Of a DNA stretch of 64,000 bases, positions 8,290-17,675 are shown piece by piece. The stretch spans positions 62,001-126,000 of the forward strand of contig FMXS01000003.1 in the NCBI GenBank assembly GCA_900104495.1, read 5' to 3'. Position 1 is the stretch's first letter, and each line of letters opens with the position of its first letter. A program made the translations under genes and the position numbers. Source of the stretch: Ruminococcaceae bacterium FB2012. Its GTDB lineage: Bacteria > Bacillota > Clostridia > Oscillospirales > Ruminococcaceae. The notes under the pieces are model-generated. The model was not told the DNA's origin and ran no database searches. It saw only the letters and a program-made list of their open reading frames with translations.

Positions 8290-9159
8290 TTGGATTTCTG
8301 GTTTTCCGAATACCACACACAAAACGTTAAAATGTCCATACGGGTCGAGAAACAGCTTTTCTCGGGCGAGAGCGACTTTCAGAGGATAGATGTCTTTGAC
8401 TCGGAGGAGTTCGGACGGTTCCTTACCTCCGACGGGTCGGTGATATTCTCCGAGAAGGACGAGTTCACCTACGACGAGATGATAGTCCATGTGCCTATGG
8501 CGGTGCATCCCGGCGTGAAGAAGGTGCTGGTCATCGGCGGCGGCGACGGCGGCGTGGCAAGAGAGCTTTCCTACTACGACGAGATAGAGGTCATCGACGT
8601 GGTGGAGCCCGACGAGATGTTCGTGCGGGTCTGCCGTGAGTTCTTCCCCGACAACGCCCGGGGTCTGGACGACCCTCGGGTACAGCTCCATTACCGTGAC
8701 GGCCTGCGTTTCCTGCGTGGCAAGCAGGGCGAATACGACCTGATAATCAACGACTCCACCGACCCCCTGGGCCACACAGCGGGACTGTTCACCAAGGAGT
8801 TTTACGGATCCTGCTACAAGGCTCTCCGCGAGGACGGGATAATGGTATATCAGCACGGCTCCCCATTCTTCGACGAAGACGAGGAGACCTGCCGTGCGAT
8901 GCACCGCAAGGCTTTCCGCTCCTTCCCCATAAGCCGGGTATATCAGGCGCACATCCCCACCTGCCCTTCGGGCTACTGGCTCTTCGGCTTCGCGTCGAAG
9001 AAGTATCACCCGCTGAAGGACCTGGATGCCGAGCGCTGGAAGAACAGGCATATCAAGACCTGGTACTACACCACCAACCTTCATATGGGCGCCTTCATGC
9101 TCCCCAAGTACGTTGAGGACCTGCTGGAGGAGGAAGAAGGCAGGATAAAGCATGAGTAA
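8290..9159 (+). CDS. speE: Spermidine synthase-type aminopropyltransferase
   Basis: Moves an aminopropyl group from decarboxylated SAM to an amine acceptor, classically putrescine to spermidine. The 289-residue sequence has DFWFSEYHTQNVKMS, the usual SpeE opening, the cofactor loop VLVIGGGDGGVARELS, EVIDVVEPDEMF, and the catalytic DSTDPLGHTAGLFTKEF; YQHGSPFF and PSGYWLFGFASK complete the family pattern. The start is TTG at 8290, chosen because it places DFW at residue 2 as in the family and GGGAG lies upstream. No SAM decarboxylase gene (speD) is in this cluster, so the donor must come from elsewhere or the enzyme uses another route. The end overlaps the PAP2 gene by 8 bp. Confidence 0.93.
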   Translation: MDFWFSEYHTQNVKMSIRVEKQLFSGESDFQRIDVFDSEEFGRFLTSDGSVIFSEKDEFTYDEMIVHVPMAVHPGVKKVLVIGGGDGGVARELSYYDEIEVIDVVEPDEMFVRVCREFFPDNARGLDDPRVQLHYRDGLRFLRGKQGEYDLIINDSTDPLGHTAGLFTKEFYGSCYKALREDGIMVYQHGSPFFDEDEETCRAMHRKAFRSFPISRVYQAHIPTCPSGYWLFGFASKKYHPLKDLDAERWKNRHIKTWYYTTNLHMGAFMLPKYVEDLLEEEEGRIKHE

Positions 9160-10090
9160 TATCAAGAGGACAAGAGATCAGCTCACGCAAAGAACGGTAT
9201 TTGCCGTGATCGGGGTGTTTCTGTTTGCCGTGCTGCTGACTGTGGGCACCGTCAAGGACAGGAACATCACGGAGACGCTGTATTCCGAGAGCAATATCTT
9301 CGGGCGCATCATGGGGCTGATAGGTCCTATGCCGGTGTTCGCAGTGACGGTGCCGCTTGCGGGGGCGCTGGTACAGCGCAGCCTCGGCTGCGGATACGGC
9401 AAAGGGGCAAAGGCGGTGCTTACTGCAATCTCGGCACTCCTTACAGCAAGTCTCTGCTTTCTCGGAGCGAAGACCTTTACCTCCAGCGACTGTCTTGATT
9501 CGCTGATACCCAGCACGCGGGGAAACATGGCGGTGATAATACCGATAATGCTGTTCGTGTTCCTGCCGCTGGGATACGCGGGCTACAGGCTGGCTCTGAA
9601 AAACAGCGACGTGAAGCTGGTGCGCAGGATAATAATGCTTATGATCGCCGTGACGGCGGCCTATGCCGTTCAGGAGATCATCAAGGGAACGATGCACCGT
9701 CCGCGGCCGCGAACGGTGGCAAAGAACTATCCCGGAGTGGAGTTCACCCCCTGGTTTGAAAAATTCCCCTACACCAAGGAGCTGCCCGGCAAGCTGGGGA
9801 TATACAAGGACGAGTTTGCCTCCTTCCCCAGCGGACATTCCATGATGTCCATGACGGCTTTCATAGGATTCCCCGCTCTGGCATGGATAGTCCCCGCCTT
9901 CAAGGGGAAGGAACATCTGCTGGCATTCATCGGATTTTTCTTCTCGGCGGCGGTGATGTTCGCGAGGATCATCGCGGGAGCCCATTACCTCAGCGACGTT
10001 TCGGCATCAGGCATCATCATGCTGACGGTGTCGGCGGTGTATATGTTAAATCTGAAAAGTACATATTACAAAGAACAAGGAGGACACTGA
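9152..10090 (+). CDS. PAP2-family membrane phosphatase
   Basis: Integral membrane acid phosphatase of 312 aa with about six hydrophobic segments. All three catalytic motifs of the type 2 phosphatidic acid phosphatase family are visible: KGTMHRPRP, FPSGHSMMS and ARIIAGAHYLSDV. Substrates in the family include phosphatidic acid, undecaprenyl pyrophosphate and phosphoinositides; a role in lipid-carrier recycling is plausible but not shown. Translationally coupled to speE (8-bp overlap) and followed 1 bp later by the dehydrogenase gene. It does not obviously belong to polyamine metabolism. Confidence 0.88.
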   Translation: MSNIKRTRDQLTQRTVFAVIGVFLFAVLLTVGTVKDRNITETLYSESNIFGRIMGLIGPMPVFAVTVPLAGALVQRSLGCGYGKGAKAVLTAISALLTASLCFLGAKTFTSSDCLDSLIPSTRGNMAVIIPIMLFVFLPLGYAGYRLALKNSDVKLVRRIIMLMIAVTAAYAVQEIIKGTMHRPRPRTVAKNYPGVEFTPWFEKFPYTKELPGKLGIYKDEFASFPSGHSMMSMTAFIGFPALAWIVPAFKGKEHLLAFIGFFFSAAVMFARIIAGAHYLSDVSASGIIMLTVSAVYMLNLKSTYYKEQGGH

Positions 10091-10091
10091 T

Positions 10092-11345
10092 ATGAAACTT
10101 ATGGTTATCGGCTGCGGCGGCGTGGCGACCGTTGCTATCTACAAGTGCTGCGAAAATCCCCTTTTCACGGAGATACTTATTGCCAGCAGGACTGTTTCCA
10201 AGTGCGAGGCTCTTGCGGAAAGGCTGAGAGGCATGACCAAGGCCAAGCTCACCACCGCCCCCGTGGATGCGGACAGCTTTGATTCCCTGGTGGCTCTGAT
10301 GAAGGAATTTAAGCCTCACACCGTTCTGAACGTGGCTCTGCCTTACCAGGACCTTACGATAATGGACGCCTGCCTCGAATGCGGAGCCAACTATGTTGAC
10401 ACTGCCAACTACGAAGCCGAGGACACCGACGATCCCGAGTGGAGAGCCGTCTACGAAAAGCGCTGCGAGGAGAAGGGCTTCACCGCCTATTTCGATTACA
10501 GCTGGCAGTGGGCCTACAACGAGAAATTCAAGACCGCCGGACTGACCGCCCTGCTGGGCACCGGCTTCGACCCGGGCGTTACGCAGGTCTACTCCGCCTA
10601 TGCGCTGAAGCACTATTTTGACGAGATACACTACATCGACATACTGGACTGCAACGGCGGCGACCACGGCTATCCCTTCGCCACCAACTTCAACCCGGAG
10701 ATCAATCTCCGTGAGGTGTCCGCCAACGGCTCCTACTGGGAGGACGGTCACTGGGTAGAGACCAAGCCCATGGAGATCAAACGGGAGTACGACTTTGCCG
10801 GCGTGGGAATGAAGGATATGTATCTGCTCCACCACGAGGAGATCGAGAGCCTTGCAAAGAACATCCCCGGCGTGAAGCGCATCCGCTTCTTCATGACCTT
10901 CGGACAGAGCTATCTGACCCACATGAAGTGTCTCGAAAACGTGGGTATGCTGGGAACGACCCCCGTAATGTTCGAGGGGCACGAGATCGTGCCGATCAAG
11001 TTCCTGAAAGCACTGCTCCCCGACCCGGCTTCTCTCGGTCCCCGCACCGTGGGCAAGACCAACATCGGCTGCATCTTCACCGGCGTCAAGGACGGCAGGG
11101 AGAGGACGATCTACATCTACAACGTCTGCGACCACCAGGAGTGCTACAAGGAGACCGGCGCACAGGCTGTTTCCTACACCACCGGCGTGCCCGCAATGAT
11201 CGGCACGGCAATGGTGGCCTCCGGCACCTGGGCGGAGAAGGGCGTTTTCAACGTTGAGGAATTCGACCCGGATCCCTACATGGATATGCTGAACAAATAC
11301 GGTCTGCCCTGGGTAGTTGACGAGAACCCGGTAACGGTGGAATAA
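10092..11345 (+). CDS. Carboxy(nor)spermidine dehydrogenase (saccharopine dehydrogenase family)
   Basis: NAD(P)H-dependent reductive condensation of aspartate beta-semialdehyde with putrescine (or diaminopropane) to carboxyspermidine (or carboxynorspermidine). The 417-residue protein opens MKLMVIGCGGVATVAIYKCC, a Rossmann GxGxxA-like loop, and has the saccharopine dehydrogenase features NVALPYQDLTIMDACLECG, YVDTANYE and GTGFDPGVTQVY. The pairing with nspC, overlapping by one base, fixes the substrate class far better than sequence alone. An AAGGAGGACACTGAT ribosome site precedes it. An agmatine-based variant (carboxyaminopropylagmatine) is an alternative given the neighbouring agmatine genes. 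Confidence 0.88.
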   Translation: MKLMVIGCGGVATVAIYKCCENPLFTEILIASRTVSKCEALAERLRGMTKAKLTTAPVDADSFDSLVALMKEFKPHTVLNVALPYQDLTIMDACLECGANYVDTANYEAEDTDDPEWRAVYEKRCEEKGFTAYFDYSWQWAYNEKFKTAGLTALLGTGFDPGVTQVYSAYALKHYFDEIHYIDILDCNGGDHGYPFATNFNPEINLREVSANGSYWEDGHWVETKPMEIKREYDFAGVGMKDMYLLHHEEIESLAKNIPGVKRIRFFMTFGQSYLTHMKCLENVGMLGTTPVMFEGHEIVPIKFLKALLPDPASLGPRTVGKTNIGCIFTGVKDGRERTIYIYNVCDHQECYKETGAQAVSYTTGVPAMIGTAMVASGTWAEKGVFNVEEFDPDPYMDMLNKYGLPWVVDENPVTVE

Positions 11346-12481
11346 TGCTCCGCACGGCAAGGCCCGTATTCGCAGAGATAAACACCCCCGCCTACGTCAT
11401 TGACGAGGCGGGGCTGAAACATAATTTAGAGATACTGCGGGAAGTGATGCAGGATACGGGCTGTAAAATTCTTCTCGCACAGAAGGCCTTCTCCATGTTC
11501 GCGGTGTACCCGATGATCGCGGAATATCTCTGCGGCACCACTGCCAGCGGCCTGTACGAGGCCAAACTGGGACGGGAACATTTTCCCGGCGAGGTACACG
11601 TTTTCTCACCGGCCTACAAGGACGAAGAATTCGGTGAGATACTTGAAGTCAGCGACCACATCGTATTCAACTCCGCGGCTCAGCTGATGAAGTTCAAGGA
11701 CAGGTGTGCGGGCAAGAGCATCGGTCTTCGGATAAACCCGGAATGCTCCACCCAGGAGACGGCGATATACGATCCCTGCGCCGTAGGCTCCCGCATGGGA
11801 GTGAGGGCCTGTGACTTTGACGAGAGCCTTTTGCAGTATCTTGACGGGCTTCACTTCCACACCCTCTGCGAGCAGGATTCCGACGCTCTGGAAGTCACCC
11901 TTGAAGCGGTTGAGGAAAAGTTCGGGAAATATCTTTTCCGGCTGAAATGGCTCAACTTCGGCGGCGGGCATCACATCACCCGTCCGGGCTATGACCGTCA
12001 GCGGCTCTGCCGGCTGATAAAACGCATTCGGGAAAAGTACGGCGTGGAGATATATCTTGAACCCGGAGAGGCCGTGGCACTGAACGCAGGCTGGCTGGTA
12101 ACGGAGGTCATGGACATCGTCCGCAACGGCATTGACATCGCGGTGCTGGACGCTTCGGCGGCCTGCCACGCTCCCGACGTTCTGGAAATGCCCTACCGTC
12201 CGCCTCTGTTTCTTTCCGGCAAGGAGGGCGAAAAGCCCTGCCTTTACCGCCTTTCCTCACGCACCTGTCTGGCGGGGGACGTTTTCGGAGATTACAGCTT
12301 CGACGCGCCTCTTTCCGTCGGGGACAGGCTTTGCTTCGAGGACATGGCGATCTATTCATTCGTCAAAAACAACACCTTCAACGGAATGCCTCTGCCCGAC
12401 ATCGGCCTGCTCCGCAAGGACGGGAGCTATGAGCTTATCCGGCGGTTCGGCTACGAGGATTTCAAACAGAGGCTTTCCTGA
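11345..12481 (+). CDS. nspC: Carboxy(nor)spermidine decarboxylase
   Basis: PLP-dependent, alanine-racemase-fold decarboxylase that turns carboxyspermidine into spermidine (or carboxynorspermidine into norspermidine). Residues NTPAYVIDEAGLKHNL open the barrel; K47 in LLAQKAFSM is the expected PLP lysine; LHFHTLCEQ, LNFGGGHHITRPGYD and EPGEAVALNAGW bind cofactor phosphate and substrate; SRTCLAGDVFGDY carries the C-terminal active-site Cys and Asp. Length 378 aa is normal. Start overlaps the stop of the dehydrogenase gene (TAATG), a sign of tight coupling. Confidence 0.93.
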   Translation: MLRTARPVFAEINTPAYVIDEAGLKHNLEILREVMQDTGCKILLAQKAFSMFAVYPMIAEYLCGTTASGLYEAKLGREHFPGEVHVFSPAYKDEEFGEILEVSDHIVFNSAAQLMKFKDRCAGKSIGLRINPECSTQETAIYDPCAVGSRMGVRACDFDESLLQYLDGLHFHTLCEQDSDALEVTLEAVEEKFGKYLFRLKWLNFGGGHHITRPGYDRQRLCRLIKRIREKYGVEIYLEPGEAVALNAGWLVTEVMDIVRNGIDIAVLDASAACHAPDVLEMPYRPPLFLSGKEGEKPCLYRLSSRTCLAGDVFGDYSFDAPLSVGDRLCFEDMAIYSFVKNNTFNGMPLPDIGLLRKDGSYELIRRFGYEDFKQRLS

Positions 12482-12499
12482 ATCGTGAGATGATAAGAT

Positions 12500-13624
12500 A
12501 TGAAACTTTCTTCAACACCTAAGACCGACGGTTTCCGTATGCCTGCGGAGTTCGGACCTCACGCGGCAACGGTCATGATATTTCCCGAACGCCCCGGCTC
12601 CTGGGGGTACGGCGCGGAGCCTGCTCAAAATGTATTCGCGGATATTATCCGCGAGATTTCTGCGGGCGAGAGAGTGTTTGTCATCGTATCAGACCGCACC
12701 GAAGCCAAAGCGCGGAAACTATTTGGGGACAACGACAATATAACGGTATTGAACATCCCCAGCGACGACGCCTGGGCGCGGGACGTGGCTCCCACCTTTG
12801 TATCGGACGGTATTACCGTCCGGGGCATCGACTGGCAGTTCAATGCCTGGGGCGGCACCGTTGACGGGCTCTACGCCCATTGGGGCCGCGACAACGCCCT
12901 GGCCTCCAGATTCTGCGAGCTGGCGGGATATGATCGCTGCGACGCGCAGCACTTCGTCCTGGAGGGCGGCTCCGTCCACTCGGACGGCGAGGGGACCCTT
13001 ATGGTCACCGAAAGCTGTCTGCTCAGCGGCGGACGCAACCCCTCCATGTCAAAGGAGCAGATCGAAAATACCCTCTGCGAATATCTCGGAGGCGAAAAGG
13101 TGATCTGGCTGCCCCGGGGAATATACAACGACGAGACCAACGAGCACGTTGACAACGTCTGCGCCTTCGTGCGGCCCGGAGAAGTTGTCCTTGCCTGGAC
13201 CGACAACAAGGACGACCCCCAGTATCCGCTGTCAAAAGCCTGCCTTGACTGCCTCGAAAGCGAGACCGATGCCAAGGGCCGGAAGTTCACGGTCTACCGC
13301 CTGCCGATACCCGATGTTCCGGTGACTGTCACCGAACACGACCTGGAAGGCTACACCTTTGAAGAGGGCGAGGACGTCCGGGAAGCCGGGGAGCGCCTGG
13401 CGGCCTCATACGTCAACTTTTACTTTGTAAACAGCGGCATCCTTCTGCCGCAGTTCGGCGGTGACAACCGGCAGAGCGACGACCGCGCAAGAGTTATAAT
13501 GCAATGGATCTTCCCCGACAGGAAGATCATCCCCGTCGATGCCCGGGAGATAATCCTGGGCGGCGGTAACATTCACTGCATCACTCAGCAGATACCCCTT
13601 GCCGGTCAGATCAGCGGGGTGTGA
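12500..13624 (+). CDS. aguA: Agmatine deiminase
   Basis: Hydrolyses agmatine to N-carbamoylputrescine and ammonia; guanidino-modifying (pentein) fold. Typical elements are RMPAEFGPHAATVMIFPER near the start, the DDAWARDVAPTFV block, FVLEGGSVHSDGEGT, and the C-terminal GGGNIHCITQQIP, whose Cys is the nucleophile. 374 aa, normal length. Follows nspC by 18 bp. Together with aguB further down it completes the arginine-agmatine-putrescine route. Confidence 0.96.
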   Translation: MKLSSTPKTDGFRMPAEFGPHAATVMIFPERPGSWGYGAEPAQNVFADIIREISAGERVFVIVSDRTEAKARKLFGDNDNITVLNIPSDDAWARDVAPTFVSDGITVRGIDWQFNAWGGTVDGLYAHWGRDNALASRFCELAGYDRCDAQHFVLEGGSVHSDGEGTLMVTESCLLSGGRNPSMSKEQIENTLCEYLGGEKVIWLPRGIYNDETNEHVDNVCAFVRPGEVVLAWTDNKDDPQYPLSKACLDCLESETDAKGRKFTVYRLPIPDVPVTVTEHDLEGYTFEEGEDVREAGERLAASYVNFYFVNSGILLPQFGGDNRQSDDRARVIMQWIFPDRKIIPVDAREIILGGGNIHCITQQIPLAGQISGV

Positions 13625-14205
13625 AAATGTCAGACAGAGCGAAACTCGATACTACGCTCAGCGGGAGCGTCTTCCGCGAGTACTATTATCTGAAAGAAGA
13701 GCTTGCCGCTTTCTGCCGTGAAAACGGTCTCCCGGTCTCGGGAGGGAAATCCGAACTCACAGAGCGGATAGCACACTTTCTCGACACCGGCGAGGTCCTG
13801 TCTGCATCACCCCGGAAGTCAGTCTGCCGGCCCGATACCGGCGCTCCGCTTACAAAGGACAGCATAATCGAGGAAAACTTTGTCTGTACCGAAAAGCATC
13901 GGGCTTTTTTCAAGTCGGAAATAGGCGGGAGTTTTTCCTTCAATGTGCCTTTTCAGAAGTGGCTGAAGCAGAATGCCGGCAAAACATACGGCGAAGCGGT
14001 CGAAGCCTACTTCATCCTGCTGGAGGAAAAGAAAAAGAACAAACCGCAGATAGACAGTCAGTTTGAGTACAACACCTACATCCGGGACTTTTTTGCCGAC
14101 AACAAGGGCAGGACTCTCGGAGATGCAATAAAATGCTGGAAATACAAAAAGAGCCTGAAAGGGCATAACCGCTACGAGCGTTCCGACCTTTGCGCTATCA
14201 AATAA
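13621..14205 (+). CDS. SAP-domain / DUF6434-like protein
   Basis: A 194-residue basic protein. The N-terminal part, YYLKEELAAFCRENGLPVSGGKSELTERIAHFL, is a SAP-type helix-turn-helix, a motif known for nucleic-acid binding. The rest, with FNVPFQKWLKQNAGKTYGEAVEAYFILLEEKK and FEYNTYIRDFFADNKGRTLGDAIKCWKYKKSL, looks like DUF6434 with two related aromatic-basic repeats. Start is either GTG 13621 (4-bp overlap with aguA) or ATG 13627. It sits inside the polyamine operon; a nucleic-acid-binding role is inferred from SAP only. Confidence 0.65.
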   Translation: MKMSDRAKLDTTLSGSVFREYYYLKEELAAFCRENGLPVSGGKSELTERIAHFLDTGEVLSASPRKSVCRPDTGAPLTKDSIIEENFVCTEKHRAFFKSEIGGSFSFNVPFQKWLKQNAGKTYGEAVEAYFILLEEKKKNKPQIDSQFEYNTYIRDFFADNKGRTLGDAIKCWKYKKSLKGHNRYERSDLCAIK

Positions 14206-14221
14206 CGACAGGAGAAACACT

Positions 14222-17200
14222 ATGAGAGAGACCCTACTGTTTTGTGACGGCTGGGAGTTTTCGCTTCAGCCCATAGGCACCGAATACAGCGAGGACTTCG
14301 CCTGGCAGAAAATAGACATCCCCCACGACTGGCTCATCGAGGACGCCAAGGACCTCTACAAGACCTCAACGGGCTGGTACAGGCGGCGCTTCACCCTGCC
14401 CGCCGACGGCAGGCGCACTTCCCTGCGCTTTGAGGGCGTATACATGGACTGCCGCGTGTACGTCAACGGAGAGCCCGCGGGAGAATGGAAATACGGCTAC
14501 ACCACCTTTGAATTTGACATAACCGGCCTTCTCCGGGAGGGAGAGAACACCGTCACCGTAAGAGTCGATCATCGGGAGCCCAACTCCCGCTGGTACTCGG
14601 GGGCGGGAATTTACAGAAAAGTGTGGCTCTCCCGCTTTGAGGATACCCATTTTCTCCCGGACGGCATTTATATCTCCGCAGACGGTTCGGGGAACGTCAC
14701 CGTCACTGCCGAAGCCGAACGTCCCGCAGACGCTCCCGCCGCTGGGCTGGTACTGAAAACGGCAATATCATACAAAGGCGAGGAATGTGCAGTCTGCGTA
14801 AGCGACCTCTGCGCCGCGGACAGGTCCGCCCTTTCGCCGGAGGTCACCCGCGAAGGGTTCAGATATTCCGTAAACACTCAGAGCTTCAAGCTCGCTTCTC
14901 CGAAGCTTTGGGATGCGGAGGATCCTCAGCTTTACCAATGCAGGGCGGAGCTTCTCAAAAACGGCGAGACCGTTGACAGCGTGACCGTCAGCTTCGGGTT
15001 CCGGGACATAGAATTCACTCCCGACCACGGCTTCTTCCTCAACGGACGGCACGTCAAGCTCCACGGAGCCTGTATGCATCACGACCTTGGAGCTTTGGGC
15101 GCGGCGGTGAACCGCTCCGCGATAAAAAGACAGCTGCTCAAACTGCGGGAAATGGGCGTAAACGCCGTCCGCACCAGCCATAATCCTCCCGCTACGGAGC
15201 TTTTGGAACTGGCGGATGAAATGGGCTTCCTTATCCTCGACGAGGGCTTTGATATGTGGGAGCGCTCCAAGACCGAATACGACTACGCCCGCTTCTTCAA
15301 GGACTGGATAAGGCGGGACGTGGCCTCGTGGATAAGGCGGGACCGCGATCATCCCTGTGTTATCGGCTGGAGCATCGGCAACGAGATATACGACACCCAC
15401 GCCGACGAGCGGGGCATGGAAGTCACCTCTCTGCTGAAAGCACTTGTGCAGAGCCACGACCCCCGTGGCAACGCTTACATTACCATAGGCTCAAACTATA
15501 TGGGCGGCGAGAATGCCCGCAAATGCGCGGACATTCTGAAAGTCGCAGGCTACAACTATTCCGAACGGCTTTATGACGAGCATCACGCAGAGCATCCCGA
15601 CTGGATGATCTTCGGCTCGGAAACTTCCTCGGTGGTACAGAGCCGGGGCATCTATCACTTCCCGCTGGACAGACCCATACTCTGCGAGGACGACGAGCAG
15701 TGCTCCGCCCTCGGAAACAGCTCTCCCGTATGGGCGGCCAAAAGCTGGGAGTCCTGCATCATCCCCGACCGCGACCGTGAATTCTGCGCGGGACAGTTTA
15801 TCTGGACGGGCTTCGACTACATTGGCGAGCCCACACCCTATTCCACCAAAAACAGCTACTTCGGACAGATCGACACCGCAGGCTTCTTCAAGGACGGCGC
15901 TTATGTGTTCGCGTCGGTCTGGAGAAAAGAGCCCTTTATACACATTTTCCCTCACTGGGATTTCTCCCCGGGAGACATCATTGACATCCGCGTTGCCACC
16001 AACTGCCCTCACTTTGAAGTGTGCTTCGACGGAGAAGTCATCGCCCGAAGGGACTTCGATCCTCAGCACGACAGGGAGCTGACATACGATCTCAAACTGC
16101 CCTACCGCAAAGGAAAGCTCAGCGCCCAGGGCTTTGACAAGGAGGGGAACTGTCTTGTTACCCATTCAGCCGAAAGCTTCGGGGACGCCCGGCAGATTCT
16201 TTTCTCCCCCGACAGGCTGACTGTCCCCGCAGGCTCCGACGAGCTTATCTTCGTTGAACTCTCCGCCGCCGACAAGGACGGCATATTTGCCGCCAACGCC
16301 AATGACCGCGTGTTCGTGGAAGTCACCGGCGCGGGACGGCTCGTGGGCCTCGATAACGGCGACTCCACCGATTACGAGCAGTATAAGGGCACATCCCGCA
16401 GACTGTTTTCCGGCAGACTGCTGGCGATCGTCGCTCCGGCAAAGGAGCCGGGAGCGATAACTGTACGGGTCACCTCTCCCTCGCTGGAAGAGGCAAGTCT
16501 GCAACTGGAGGCGGTCCCTGCCGAGCCCGTGAAGGGCATCAGTTTCCTGCACCGCTGCACTCCCCGCCTCTGCGACTGCCCCGACCCCGAAAAGGACATC
16601 CCGGTAAGGCGCATCGAGCTTTCGGGAGAACGTCTGAAATTCGACCCGGAACATCCCGAACTGCACTTTGATGTGAAGCTGTACCCCGCAGGCGCGGTTT
16701 ACGGCGGAGAGCTGGAATACCGCGTCACCACCGCGGACGGCATCGACTCCCCGCTGGCGGTCATCGCCTCCCGGGACGAAAAAGGCGTCACTGTCCGCTG
16801 TCTTGGGGACGGAGAATTCTGTCTGCGGGCGGCCTGCCGCAACGGCACCGATAAGATACACATATTCACAATGCTGAAACTCACCTCGGAAGGCCTGGGC
16901 TCCGCACTTACCGACCCGTACAAGTTCGTGGCGGGAGGGCTCTTTACCATGTCCGGCGGGAGCGTTACCGTCGGCATTCAGCACGGCGCGGCCTTCGGCG
17001 GCGGCGGCAGCTGGATAGGCTTTGAAAACGTGGACTTCGGCCCCCTGGGCAGCGACAGGATAACCATACCTCTGTTTGCAAATTACGCCACTCCCGTCCG
17101 CATAAGCGTCTGGGACGGCACCCCGGAGGAGGGCGAATGCGTCGGCGACTTTGAATACAACCTGAAGCCCATTTGGCTCACCTATCAGCCCATGACCTAC

Positions 17201-17650
17201 ACCCTCACAAAGGTGCTGCGGGGAGTCCACACTCTCTCCTTCAAGTCGGAGCTGCCCTATGATATACAGGGCTTTGGATTTGAGAAGCGCCGCAAGGAAA
17301 ACTGCGAGCTGTCCGTACTGTACGCCAAAAACATCTACGGCGACAGCTTCACCCGCGGCGAGGATGCCGTCACGGGCATCGGCAACAACGTGACCGTTGA
17401 CCTTGGGGAATTCTCCTTTGACACGCCGCCGGCGAAGATATTCGTCACCGGGCGCTCGGCTCTGCCTTTGAACAGCATCCATCTGCAAGCCGAAGGCACC
17501 GAGGTCAGACGCTGGCTGCTGGAATTCCCGGGATGCGAAGAATACACCCCTCGCGAGTTCCCAATCGAGGGAATGGAGACACGGTGCCGCATCTCTCTGG
17601 TATTTCTCCCCGGCAGCGACTTCGACCTGCGTTCGGTAAGGTTTGAATAA
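14222..17650 (+). CDS. Glycoside hydrolase family 2 (beta-galactosidase-like), intracellular
   Basis: Large 1142-residue GH2 enzyme without a signal peptide, so cytoplasmic. N-terminal jelly-roll (IPHDWLIEDAKD, STGWYRRRF, YSGAGIYRKVWL), an Ig-like domain, then a TIM barrel with NAVRTSHNPPATELLELADEMG. IGWSIGNEI (about residues 380-388) supplies the acid/base Glu and IFGSETSS (about 463-470) the nucleophile Glu. Beyond about residue 640 are further beta domains like those of DUF4982-containing galactosidases. Substrate could be a beta-galactoside, glucuronide or mannoside. Same strand and spacing (16 bp) as the operon, but unrelated to polyamines. Confidence 0.9.
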   Translation: MRETLLFCDGWEFSLQPIGTEYSEDFAWQKIDIPHDWLIEDAKDLYKTSTGWYRRRFTLPADGRRTSLRFEGVYMDCRVYVNGEPAGEWKYGYTTFEFDITGLLREGENTVTVRVDHREPNSRWYSGAGIYRKVWLSRFEDTHFLPDGIYISADGSGNVTVTAEAERPADAPAAGLVLKTAISYKGEECAVCVSDLCAADRSALSPEVTREGFRYSVNTQSFKLASPKLWDAEDPQLYQCRAELLKNGETVDSVTVSFGFRDIEFTPDHGFFLNGRHVKLHGACMHHDLGALGAAVNRSAIKRQLLKLREMGVNAVRTSHNPPATELLELADEMGFLILDEGFDMWERSKTEYDYARFFKDWIRRDVASWIRRDRDHPCVIGWSIGNEIYDTHADERGMEVTSLLKALVQSHDPRGNAYITIGSNYMGGENARKCADILKVAGYNYSERLYDEHHAEHPDWMIFGSETSSVVQSRGIYHFPLDRPILCEDDEQCSALGNSSPVWAAKSWESCIIPDRDREFCAGQFIWTGFDYIGEPTPYSTKNSYFGQIDTAGFFKDGAYVFASVWRKEPFIHIFPHWDFSPGDIIDIRVATNCPHFEVCFDGEVIARRDFDPQHDRELTYDLKLPYRKGKLSAQGFDKEGNCLVTHSAESFGDARQILFSPDRLTVPAGSDELIFVELSAADKDGIFAANANDRVFVEVTGAGRLVGLDNGDSTDYEQYKGTSRRLFSGRLLAIVAPAKEPGAITVRVTSPSLEEASLQLEAVPAEPVKGISFLHRCTPRLCDCPDPEKDIPVRRIELSGERLKFDPEHPELHFDVKLYPAGAVYGGELEYRVTTADGIDSPLAVIASRDEKGVTVRCLGDGEFCLRAACRNGTDKIHIFTMLKLTSEGLGSALTDPYKFVAGGLFTMSGGSVTVGIQHGAAFGGGGSWIGFENVDFGPLGSDRITIPLFANYATPVRISVWDGTPEEGECVGDFEYNLKPIWLTYQPMTYTLTKVLRGVHTLSFKSELPYDIQGFGFEKRRKENCELSVLYAKNIYGDSFTRGEDAVTGIGNNVTVDLGEFSFDTPPAKIFVTGRSALPLNSIHLQAEGTEVRRWLLEFPGCEEYTPREFPIEGMETRCRISLVFLPGSDFDLRSVRFE

Positions 17651-17675
17651 AGGCGTCCCGCAAAGGAGCATCGGA

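Noticed and set aside
10017..11360. 447-codon minus-strand frame opposite the carboxyspermidine dehydrogenase
   Set aside because: Antisense shadow of a well-supported gene.
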